Source: Candidatus Sigynarchaeota archaeon (GTDB lineage: Archaea; Asgardarchaeota; Lokiarchaeia; Sigynarchaeales; Sigynarchaeaceae). From it: a DNA stretch of 21,021 bases. The stretch's first letter is position 1. Each line of letters opens with the position of its first letter. The notes under the pieces are model-generated. The model searched no databases. It was not told where the DNA came from and saw only the letters and a list, made by a program, of their open reading frames with translations. The DNA lies in assembly GCA_030587525.1 (NCBI GenBank), contig JAUQYW010000623.1:1-21021 (forward strand). The letters run 5' to 3'. This document shows, one piece after another, positions 7,249 to 16,500 of the stretch. The position numbers and the translations under genes are program-made.

Positions 7249-10170
7249 TTACAGGTGAAAATGTTGCGTCGTGTCACTAGTGATGTTGGCATACAGCGTG
7301 CCGAGCAGATTAACGACCGTCGATACCTGGTCAATATTAGTGAGTATCTTACTATATAGGCCTTCGAGCACCATTGTCATGAACGGGAAAGCGATGTCCG
7401 GGGCCACGTTCTTTTCCGTTATCAGCATTTCAATGAACTCCCGGATGGTCGTGCTTTCCTTCACCTCATCGAGGTCGAATTTCCGCGTCGCGACTTCCAC
7501 GAGCACGTGATAACAATACGAGATTGCCTCCTTGAGCTTTCCGGTATTCACTAATTCCCGGATCAAGTCGAGTTTTTGTTCCATATAACTACGAATCCGA
7601 AGCAATTCTTGTTTCTTGCTCACCTTTATGTAGAAGAATACCCCGACCACGACGCCCGCTGCAATCACGGGAATGAACCAGAGCACCCACGTGTAATCAG
7701 GCGGGAGGATGATCAGCAGCTGGTACACAGATGAGTAAAAGTGCATCGATCCGGAATCGATGGCTACTATAAACGAGAAATTCGAATTCACAGTACCATT
7801 GATGCGAACAGCGATGCTGAATCGCCCATTGATATCCGTTTGGCCATTGAACGTCTCGCCGGAAGCAGTATTGGTGATCCGCACGTCATGGTAGCGAACC
7901 GGCGTGCCAGCATTCGATCTCACGTAGCCGACGATCCACGTGTCGCTCCCTTGCCACACGGATGGTCCGCTAGCGACGGGAACCCCTGATATCAAGATTC
8001 CGTCGAAAGATGCCGAGGTAATGAAGTATATGATGATTGCACTGGAACTGGCATTCTGATAGGTGAGCGCGTGCTCGGGATTGGCGACGATCCAGATCCG
8101 CTGGAGGTTCGACGTGGCGTAGCTTGCAGGCACCCTGAAAAAGAATCGGCCCATTTTGTCCGTCCAGATCGAGCCGTACGTGGCCGCATCGTGCATGACC
8201 CGGTCATACCTCACCACGGTCGGCCCGGGATATTCCAAGTCCACGGCGATGCTCATGTTACTGATCTGCACGTCCACGCTGCCTTCGATGATCAACGGCT
8301 CGTCCGGAAAAACCGGATCGCTCGCGGACGCGGGAATCGTTATTGCGAGTGGCAGCAGCGCCAGGATCTGGATCGTGTAATCGGTCGAGACGCTGTAACC
8401 CGTGTAATTGAAATCACCGAGGAGGCGCAGCGTGATCGTGTAATTACCGGGAATAGTTGAAAAACTCGTCGAATAGCTGAACTGGAAATTCCCGCCACTG
8501 CTGGTTGAAAGTAGCTGGATCAAGCCCCCGTCCCACAAAAATTCACATGACCGACTCGATATCGGCCTGTCGGGCAATCCAAACCCCCGTGCATAAGCCC
8601 TGCCATAGATGGTGAACGAATATCCCTGAAACTCGGACCTTTTCATGGCTGGATCGTAAACAAACACGGCGGTCTTGTACACGGGAAATATCCCGGAAAA
8701 ACTTGAAGCGGCATACTTATTCTGCGAGGGGAACGTGACCGTATAATCCAGACTGTCGAGATTTTGCGCGGGGAAGGTTGCAGTGTACCTGCCAGAAGAA
8801 TCCGTGATCAAGACTTGGCTGTCCAATAGTGTTGGTCCATTCCACAAGGAGATGTTGACCGAAAAGCCCTGGATCGGTTGCATATTGTTCAGCGAGGGCT
8901 CGTTCTCCCGCAAGATGCCTTGGATGATCGCCGCTTCGTCTTTCCATGCGGGTGCCGTCGTGTTGATGATAACCGTCGAGATGCTGGGCCGGATATAGAC
9001 GGATCGCGTGTAGTTGACGCTGGGGAAAGCGGCCAAGCTGATCTTGACCTGGCCTACCGTGTAATTCATCGCCGTGGGCTCGGAGGGGCTCACCTGGTGC
9101 GAGTAGCTATATCGCCCGTACATGTCCGTCGAGACCATGCCCACCAACGACTCCACGGAAGTGTACGTGATCCAGCGAACGAGCACGCTTCGCGACTTGA
9201 CATAGCCGTCCCCGGCACCATAGGCGGTAGCATTGTACGTGAATATCCCTTGTATTTGCAATGTCGTGTTGACGGGTCTCGGGTTGCTCGCGGTGTTTAA
9301 GAGGAGGTCGCCGACGAATGCATGGTCCACGCTCGTTAAAAACTTGAACGACGGGATGCTCGCCGAGTTCGCGTTGTAGTACCCGGATTTGAAGAAATGC
9401 AAGCTGAGAAGGTAAGTTGGATCATTGAGCGGCGTGTTCACGGTGATGGTAAAATGCCCGGTCCCATTTGTCGGGGACGACGTGAAATTTACCGTGTTGT
9501 TGAAACTTGCACGCACCGTGACCAGCGGAACCGGCGCGAGGCCTTCCGTGACCAGCCGCCCGTGCATCGCGAAGGTGTCGGTCGGGAAAATGACATCGGG
9601 GGTGTAGGTCAAGATGCTCGGCATGAGCACGTTCGCCGTGATGTTCACGTTGTACACGGTCGTGCCCGCGAAGGCCGGGCTGTAGGTGTAATTGTAATCC
9701 GGGATTGGCGACAAGCCCGCCGTGATGTTCCACCGGCCAATCGTGTGGTTGAAGGCCACGCGATAATTCAACGTGAAATTGCCCGTGCCGTTGGTCGTCG
9801 TCCGAACCATACTGCCAGGTGTGGTGCTTTGCCATATGAAGGAATTGTTCATCATGATCGCCACGCTCACATTAGGCCATGGATCCCACGTGCTCGTGAG
9901 GTTATTGGCAACGTGAACGTAACCGCGGAGCGTGAACCAGCCGTTCTGCACTTGCGACAGTGTATTGATGCCCGTGACGTAAATCCTCGTGTTCACGGAC
10001 CCGGAAGGTGTAATATCGCCGAATCCGCCACGCGTAGTTTCATCTACTGGAAATACGGTAGCACGATAACTATGCTGGAATACCGCGGTCATCGTCATCG
10101 CGAGAATGCAGGCTCCGAGCAACAAAAACGTGGAGATCTTAAACGCCCGGATCGCTGCCGCTTCTTGCAT
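7249..10170 (-). CDS. Membrane-anchored multi-Ig-like surface protein with cytoplasmic DUF4129-like tail
   Basis: The 973-residue protein has an N-terminal hydrophobic segment (about 12-31, signal anchor or signal peptide). It then has about seven beta-sandwich modules of 90-115 residues up to about residue 820, each ending in a pattern like T-N/D-x-x-G-x-F/Y (for example TDSSGRYTATF, TDINGRFSIAV). This recalls carboxypeptidase-regulatory-like or Ig-like folds. N-x-S/T sequons are very frequent, fitting a glycosylated exterior. One membrane helix (about 828-850, WVLWFIPVIAAGVVVGVFF) is followed by a cytoplasmic helical tail (851-973) related to the next gene's product. GAGGGG lies about 7 bases before the ATG, and only 3 bases separate it from the preceding stop, so translation is probably coupled to the transglutaminase-like gene. 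It likely binds or scaffolds surface components. Confidence 0.85.
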   Translation of the reverse strand: MQEAAAIRAFKISTFLLLGACILAMTMTAVFQHSYRATVFPVDETTRGGFGDITPSGSVNTRIYVTGINTLSQVQNGWFTLRGYVHVANNLTSTWDPWPNVSVAIMMNNSFIWQSTTPGSMVRTTTNGTGNFTLNYRVAFNHTIGRWNITAGLSPIPDYNYTYSPAFAGTTVYNVNITANVLMPSILTYTPDVIFPTDTFAMHGRLVTEGLAPVPLVTVRASFNNTVNFTSSPTNGTGHFTITVNTPLNDPTYLLSLHFFKSGYYNANSASIPSFKFLTSVDHAFVGDLLLNTASNPRPVNTTLQIQGIFTYNATAYGAGDGYVKSRSVLVRWITYTSVESLVGMVSTDMYGRYSYSHQVSPSEPTAMNYTVGQVKISLAAFPSVNYTRSVYIRPSISTVIINTTAPAWKDEAAIIQGILRENEPSLNNMQPIQGFSVNISLWNGPTLLDSQVLITDSSGRYTATFPAQNLDSLDYTVTFPSQNKYAASSFSGIFPVYKTAVFVYDPAMKRSEFQGYSFTIYGRAYARGFGLPDRPISSRSCEFLWDGGLIQLLSTSSGGNFQFSYSTSFSTIPGNYTITLRLLGDFNYTGYSVSTDYTIQILALLPLAITIPASASDPVFPDEPLIIEGSVDVQISNMSIAVDLEYPGPTVVRYDRVMHDAATYGSIWTDKMGRFFFRVPASYATSNLQRIWIVANPEHALTYQNASSSAIIIYFITSASFDGILISGVPVASGPSVWQGSDTWIVGYVRSNAGTPVRYHDVRITNTASGETFNGQTDINGRFSIAVRINGTVNSNFSFIVAIDSGSMHFYSSVYQLLIILPPDYTWVLWFIPVIAAGVVVGVFFYIKVSKKQELLRIRSYMEQKLDLIRELVNTGKLKEAISYCYHVLVEVATRKFDLDEVKESTTIREFIEMLITEKNVAPDIAFPFMTMVLEGLYSKILTNIDQVSTVVNLLGTLYANITSDTTQHFHL

Positions 10171-10173
10171 GGT

Positions 10174-13100
10174 TTACCCCTCGACCATTGCTGTTGATGA
10201 CAAGAAATACATGGAGGGCGAGGTGAACGTCGCGATGATGCGGATGCGATCGCTCGCCGTTCTAACCTGATGTGATGCCGTGAACAAACCGCTCGGGCTC
10301 GTGGTCGTCGCGTTGCACGTTTCGATTCCTTGCAGCGTGGTCCCGATGTAATATTCGATACGAATGCTGATGTACTGCCCGCCGAAGCCAGTGTGGTTGT
10401 TTTCGTAGAGGAGGTTGCCCGATATCGTGATGTTGTCGAAGAGGTCGACGGTCAAGGGATTGTACATAAGCCCGGAAATCGACGTGTTGACGATGCCGAC
10501 GTAGACGCACGCGGCATTTCTGAAAGTGTGACGGTCGCCATCGTTATCCGTGACCGTGAGGGTAACCGCGTACGTGCCGACCGACGTGTATTGATGCGTC
10601 GGATTTTCGATGGTCGCGTTGGTGGGACCATCGCCGAAATTCCATTGGTATGTCGCGGGGGCATTCCCGTTGCTGCCATCATGCGTGAACGCGACGTATT
10701 GGCTCGCGTTGATGAAGGTAGCGTTGGTGTGGAACGCAGCATTCGGGAAGAGATCGTTCGTGACGATGATGTAATTAGTTCGCCTGACCGTGTTGGAATC
10801 CGCGTCCACGTCGGTGACCGTGAGGGTGACCGTGTACGTCCCGGCTGACATGTATTGGTGAGCTGGGCTTTCGGCCGTGCTGTTCGGGGTCCCATCACCG
10901 AAGTTCCACTGGTGGGTTGCCGGCATATTTCCATGACTGCCAGTATGCGTGAACCCGGCCTGCTGGTTGAGGTAGAGCATCGTCTGGTTCGCGAAGAACG
11001 CGGCGTTCGGAAGGAGATCTGTCGTGACCGTGATGAGGTACGGCCTCGTGACGGTGTCAAACTCGCCATCGGAATCGGTGACCGTGAGGGAAACGTTGAA
11101 AATGCCGGTCGACAGGAACGTGTGAGACGGGTTTTCGGTGGTCTCGGTGGTCCCGTCACCGAAATTCCAGTAATAGGTGGCTGGCATGTTGCCGTTGCTG
11201 CCCGTGTGGCTGAATAGAACGGACTGGTTCTGGATGATGGTGATCGGCACCGAAGGATTGAACTCGGCGCTTGGCTGGAGGTTCGAGGAGGTGTGGTTGA
11301 ACCACACCCGGCTCGAAGCGATATTCCACAAATCGGTCACGACGTGGACGACGATGTAGAAACGGCCATACGGCATAACTATGAACGTGCCGGCATAATG
11401 CGTGACGGCCGGCAGGGCTTGGTTCTGGATGAAATAGGAATCGTTTTCGTAATACACGTGATAATAGGCGCTTCGAATGCTCGACGCGTTGTTCAAGACC
11501 GTGTAATCTAGCGGGAAAATACTCGACAGCTGCGCCGCGTTGTTGACCGGAGCGTCGACGCGGATGGTCGCAGTTTCCTGGATGACGACGAACCCGATGG
11601 GCGGGGTGCTGAGCACCGTGCCATTGGACAGGTGCATGTAAGCCTGGACGGTATGCGTGCCGTTCGACGCCACGTTGAACGTGTGGTTCACGTGGTAGAA
11701 TCCTCCACCGTCGGATTGGCGATACACGTTCACGGATATGTTGGTCCCGGAATCGAGCGCATATGTGACATCCGTTATGGGCACGTCGCTGTACATCACG
11801 AGGTTCAGGGGTAAATTGTTCATATAATTGAAGGTTTGGCCTGGCGCGGGGTTATCGATGTGGATGAAGGGCACCAGCGGGCCGGTGATGTTCCCGGTGC
11901 TATATCCGGGGAGGGTATTGTACATGATCCACTTGCCTCGAAACGCCGGCGCCGCGGCAGTGGGCAAGAAGGCTTCCGACCACGCGTGCACTTCTGCCAC
12001 GCTGATGATGTTATCGTGGTTCCAGTCATCGAAGCCGGTCACGAGCCGTGCGGGAATGTTGAACGCGCGGGCGAGCATGGTGAACGCCGCGGCGAAATCG
12101 TACGGGGTACCGCTGCCGGTCGGGAAACTCGATGCGGGACGGCCGAGGAACCACTCGATCATGTCGCCACCTGCTGGAGGCCGTTCCGGCACCCCGGTGA
12201 ACAAGGAATACCTCGACGTCAAGTATGTCCCGATGCCTTGCAAGATCTGGTTGACGGGCGTCGTGTCCTTGTTCAAGCCTTGGCCCAGTAAAACAACATA
12301 GGCATTGTTGAAGTTCGTGTGGCCACTCAAGTACGGGGCCAGGTTTCTCGTCGCCGGGTTCACGGACGGGATCTGGAGGTACGAGGAAAAATTGGTGGGG
12401 ATGGTCGGCCCCGGGGCGAGGCTGGCGGGGCTCCCGTTCATATAATCGTTTTGCTCCGCCTCGCTCATGGATGGATCGTACCGCATCTTGTAGGTCAAGT
12501 TCGCGTTGGCATTGCTTTGGAGGCCTGGTGCTTGGCACGACACGAGATCGTTGATGTCCTTCACCAAGGCTGTTTTATCCGGCGTTATTGCTTGGGAGCT
12601 CGCCGGGTTCCCGCCGATGTCCGCGAATCCCAAGGAATAGTCCATGTATTGCGGGCGGTACGGGAAAAATGGCAGCCGCAAGTTAATGGAGGCCGTCGAC
12701 GTCAAGTTGAACTTGATCAGCCGGTACGAGGGCGATTGGGAAACGATGTTGCTACTGCTGATGAAAGCCGACTGGTCGGTGGAGCGTGACCACGTTGCCT
12801 GGTCGGCCGAGATCGTGTCGAAGCAATTCTGCCGCATTAGCCCGAAGAAATCCGTGCCGATGTTCCAGTCCTCGTAGAAAAACAAGGGAATATTAAAGTT
12901 CGTCTGGTTAAACTGCCCGAAATCGCCAGTGAGGGTGAAACCGCTTGGATCGAACATGTTGAGAAGATCTTGAAGCATCGTTGGATCGAACAGGTTAGGA
13001 TCTGGCATGTTGATGGTTATGTTGACCGTGATGGCGGTCTGGTTGTAATATTCCCAATCCTCGGGGAGATCCACGTCGGTGTCGTATCCGCCCCGGGATC

Positions 13101-13242
13101 CCCCAAAAATCGTGTCGATCACGGTAGGCACAAAAATCCAGGCCGCGAGCAAGATCGCGATAAAAATGCTAGCCACCACGATGCCTTTCACAACATCGCG
13201 CTTCGTCAATTCGCCTACGACTTTGCGTTTTCGGAGAGACAT
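10174..13242 (-). CDS. Membrane-anchored transglutaminase-like protein with three PKD domains, catalytic residues replaced
   Basis: The 1022-residue protein has a basic cytoplasmic N-terminus, one membrane helix (about 18-38) and a long exterior part. Residues 360-450 form a transglutaminase-like domain: GSGTPYDFAAAFTMLARAF, then NIPARLVTGFDDW, VHAWSEAF and MYNTLPG. In active members the first motif carries the nucleophilic Cys two residues before F-A, and the last carries Asp before the P-T/L-P-G turn. Here these are Pro380 and Asn442; only His419 of the triad remains. Residues 655-917 hold three PKD domains with WNFGDG motifs, and 920-1022 an Ig-like domain similar to modules of the next protein. 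It is the first gene of the operon. Comparable proteins are standard partners of MoxR/DUF58. The fold call is firm; lack of catalysis is inference from the motifs. Confidence 0.88.
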   Translation of the reverse strand: MSLRKRKVVGELTKRDVVKGIVVASIFIAILLAAWIFVPTVIDTIFGGSRGGYDTDVDLPEDWEYYNQTAITVNITINMPDPNLFDPTMLQDLLNMFDPSGFTLTGDFGQFNQTNFNIPLFFYEDWNIGTDFFGLMRQNCFDTISADQATWSRSTDQSAFISSSNIVSQSPSYRLIKFNLTSTASINLRLPFFPYRPQYMDYSLGFADIGGNPASSQAITPDKTALVKDINDLVSCQAPGLQSNANANLTYKMRYDPSMSEAEQNDYMNGSPASLAPGPTIPTNFSSYLQIPSVNPATRNLAPYLSGHTNFNNAYVVLLGQGLNKDTTPVNQILQGIGTYLTSRYSLFTGVPERPPAGGDMIEWFLGRPASSFPTGSGTPYDFAAAFTMLARAFNIPARLVTGFDDWNHDNIISVAEVHAWSEAFLPTAAAPAFRGKWIMYNTLPGYSTGNITGPLVPFIHIDNPAPGQTFNYMNNLPLNLVMYSDVPITDVTYALDSGTNISVNVYRQSDGGGFYHVNHTFNVASNGTHTVQAYMHLSNGTVLSTPPIGFVVIQETATIRVDAPVNNAAQLSSIFPLDYTVLNNASSIRSAYYHVYYENDSYFIQNQALPAVTHYAGTFIVMPYGRFYIVVHVVTDLWNIASSRVWFNHTSSNLQPSAEFNPSVPITIIQNQSVLFSHTGSNGNMPATYYWNFGDGTTETTENPSHTFLSTGIFNVSLTVTDSDGEFDTVTRPYLITVTTDLLPNAAFFANQTMLYLNQQAGFTHTGSHGNMPATHQWNFGDGTPNSTAESPAHQYMSAGTYTVTLTVTDVDADSNTVRRTNYIIVTNDLFPNAAFHTNATFINASQYVAFTHDGSNGNAPATYQWNFGDGPTNATIENPTHQYTSVGTYAVTLTVTDNDGDRHTFRNAACVYVGIVNTSISGLMYNPLTVDLFDNITISGNLLYENNHTGFGGQYISIRIEYYIGTTLQGIETCNATTTSPSGLFTASHQVRTASDRIRIIATFTSPSMYFLSSTAMVEG
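10492..11280 (-). repeat. Three tandem PKD-encoding repeats
   Basis: Three in-frame units of 264 and 261 bases encode PKD domains, each with the core WNFGDG and a closing T-V-T-D-x-D. Equivalent positions (CCGAAATTCCA-type) occur at about 10634, 10898 and 11159. PKD domains are beta-sandwich spacers or binding modules in surface proteins. Confidence 0.85.
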
Positions 13243-13560
13243 AGTTCGATTCGACCGGCGGATAGTCTTTGCATCCGGAGTGATTTTTCTCGACTTTTAC
13301 CCGAGATTAGGGATGATTTTTCGATTCAAGCTGCCAATGCAAAAATGCACGAGTTAGCTAACCGTAGTAAAACTAAAAAAACTTAACGACGTTGAAAATA
13401 ATACAAGAAGATGATGAATGGGTCAAGCTCAAGAATAGATTTTCAAGTGGATTTCATTAATTTTTCCGATAAATGAGAAGGTTGTGTGGAATAGGAACAG
13501 ATATTGAAAAAGTATAGAGTGTAGTCGAAAAAAGAAAAGAAATCGGTATGGATTACATTC
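13243..13560. promoter_or_regulatory. AT-rich intergenic region: terminator of the giant gene and presumed operon promoter
   Basis: No gene is visible in these 318 bases. Minus-strand T-rich tracts next to the 3' end of the giant gene (13527-13545) and at about 13374-13381 fit archaeal T-tract termination. The rest should contain the promoter for the seven-gene operon, but I cannot identify a convincing TATA box. A perfect 10-bp palindrome GTTAGCTAAC (13353-13362) and a TGCA-AAAA-TGCA inverted repeat (13338-13349) lie about 100 bases before the operon's first ATG and could be a regulator site. Confidence 0.45.
13527..13545 (-). terminator. T-rich termination signal after the giant surface-protein gene
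   Basis: Directly after the stop codon at 13561 the minus strand reads a T-rich run (ATTTCTTTTCTTTTTTCGA). Archaeal RNA polymerase commonly terminates on such U-tracts without a hairpin. No strong stem is visible before it. Confidence 0.5.
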
Positions 13561-16500
13561 CTAACTCCCCGTATCGATCATCATGTTATCCACGTAGGAT
13601 CGATAAACGTCATCGGCGTCGCTCGTCATGATCTCGACATAGGTGATGCTGGTGATGTTTGACTCGAAATACAGTTCATTTCCAGCCTGGAACGCCGTGC
13701 CATTGACCTCAAGATGCCAACGACCACTAGATAAATTATAATGGATCTCGATATCATACCATTGATCTGCGGTCATGTTTGCAATGTTGACCCACGTCGT
13801 CCCGTTCTTGCAGAAAATCGAGCCATCATCGATTTTAATGCCGGTAGCGATGCCACGATCGCCATCAGTCCATGACCCATTCGCCAAATTAATGAACGTT
13901 GCATAACTCGTGTCGTTCGCCTTGATCGCGAAGGCGATGGTGCCCGCATCAGGACACGTTCCCGGGATCTGCCACGATGCCAGGGCCGAACCGCTGGACG
14001 ACAAATCTTCGAGCAGGAGGGTATTGTTCCCGCCATCGCAGTCGATGGTCGCCGAGCAGCTTGTATCATTGGAAATTGTCCAGTTCCACCGCGACAATTC
14101 CTGGCGAGTTCCAATCGTGGAAGTGACTTCCGTTTTATTATATGGCAGGGCAAAGATCCAGTCGCACTTGAGCACGGCAGCATCTACACCAACCGATGAC
14201 GATGCCCGGTAGTGGTGCCACGACCGGCAGCGGATTTCCATTCCCGGCTGACCCAGGGTGGTGTTCGCGGACACCAGCATGCTTTTCCAGTGCGTGCCAG
14301 GACCATAGTACACGTCGCGGACGAACAGCTTCAATGAGTAGTTGCCCGTGGGAACATTCGCCGTGTCATTAACGATCGAGGCGCCGTCCTTGAAATACCT
14401 GACCAGCGAGGAGCTCACCCATTGGATGTCCCACGTATTCCACGTTTCGAGGTGATTATCCGACGTCGTCGTGTCCGTTGGATACTTCTTGGTCAAGACG
14501 GTGTTGGTGAGCCCGACGATGACTGCATTGTTCACCGTCGTTCCCGATGTTTGCCCTGAGGTGATCGTGGTGTCGGTGAAACCGTATGATGAATACAGCG
14601 TGCACGTCGATGGCGTCGCGCTCCTCAGCGTTGCGATGCCACTCGCGATGGTGATCGTGCTGTACTGGTCAGTTTGATTGCTCCATTTATCGCCATCGAT
14701 CGTGGTTCCAGAGAAATCGTCGAAAAATGGAAACACCGCGTCTCCATCAGCGGCGGACGAAGCGAAATAATTCCCATAACACATGACGATGGACGAGGTG
14801 CCGGCCTGTGGAATTTTCACCCATGCGGTCGATTCCCCGTCATCGTTCCATTTTTCGATCCAATACGGCAAATCCTCACCATCGACATCCTTGAACCGGA
14901 TATCGTTCCCATCAACGCGGCACGACGAGTAATCGAATGATGCACCTAAATCGACCCGCAGTGTGCAGTTCGCGACTGTCGTCGAGTTAAACGTTAGATT
15001 TCGCATATACATCCACCCGTACTGGATGGAATCCAAGGGCGAGTCGACCACGTGGAACCGATTCTCCACATTGCTTTCCATTTCATCCGAACCGCAATTA
15101 CGAACGAAGATCCAGTCGCAATCGAGCACGCCGGCATCGGTGCCGGATGAAGACGATGCCCGGTAGTGGTGCCACGACCGGCAGCGGACCGCCATGCCCG
15201 CATATCCCAGGGTAGTGTTCGCGGACACCAGCATACTCTTCCAGTGCGTGCCGGAACCATAATACACGTTGCGAGCCAGCAATTTCAACGGATGGCTGCC
15301 AGTGGGAATGTTTGTCGTGTGGTTCACGATCGAGACCCCATCCTTGAAATACATCACAAGCGAGGAACTCACCCATTGGATGTCCCATGTATTCCACGTT
15401 TCGAGGTGGTCATTGATTGTCGAGGAGGCATTTGTGCTGTTTCTCGTCAAAATGGTGTTGGGCAGTCCGACGAGGGCAGCGTTGCTCACCGTCGTTCCCG
15501 ACGCCTGTCCGGACGTGATCGTGATGTCAGTGAAGCCATATGATGAATACAAGGTGCACGTCGATGGCGGGGCGCTATTTAATGTGAGGATACCGTCCGC
15601 GATGGAGATCGTGCTATACACGTCGTCTTGTATGGTCCACTTGTCCTGGTCCACCATCCCCTCCGTGAAATCGTCAAACAGCGTAAAAGTTGTGTCGCCG
15701 TTGGTTCCGGCCGGGGCAATGAAATTACCATAATACATGGTGATGGTGTCCGTGTTGTTCACGGGTACCCTAACCCAGATGATCGAAGCTCCACCATCAT
15801 TCCACTGCTCGATCCAGTACGACAGGCTTGTGTTGCTGGCATCCACGAAGCGCAGATCCTCGCCATTGCTGCGGCACGATTCATAATCGAATGATGAATC
15901 CAAATCGACGCGGATGGTTTCGTTCGCGACCGTAGTATTCGTCGAGATCGTGATGTTCCGCGCGTAGCGCCACGACGACGCGTAGAGCTCAAAATCGTCT
16001 CGAAAGTTGATGTCAAATATCCGGTCGAGTGTATACTTTGTTCCGCCTGAGGTTTCGAATGTGATGTTGAAGGTTTTGCATGACGTGAACTTAGTGATGG
16101 TGAAATTGGTTTCTGCTGCGTTCACGGCGAATGATTCTGCGATGCTATAGTTCGGTTGATATCTCACCTTTACGTTGAACGGCGTGAATCCGGTCGTGTC
16201 CGGCACCACGACCTCGCAAGCCACGGGGCCGCTACCGGGAAACTCTCCGTTCGCGACGTCGTACCCGCTGTAGTGCGCTTTCCGGAACTTGAACTCATCC
16301 AGCGACGCCGGGGGCCCCGTTGTCGTGGTCATGGTCATGCAATTGAAACAGGGGTTCAGGCACCAGCAAAAATCGATGGTTTCCGCCGACGGCACGAAAT
16401 TGGTATCGATGAAGAGGAAACTGTACTTGAGACTTGAATCCATGTAGGAGCTGTAGGGAACACCATATGATCCGGAGAATGCCGTGAACTCGGGCGGGAA

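Noticed and set aside
9397..10197. Long plus-strand open frame (266 codons) opposite the multi-Ig gene
   Set aside because: It is antisense to a gene with signal anchor, repeats and membrane helix; its His/Arg-rich composition is typical of a shadow frame.
10492..11280. Repeat array upstream considered as a possible non-protein tandem repeat
   Set aside because: The 264/261-base period is a multiple of three, stays in frame and encodes complete PKD domains, so it is explained by domain duplication.
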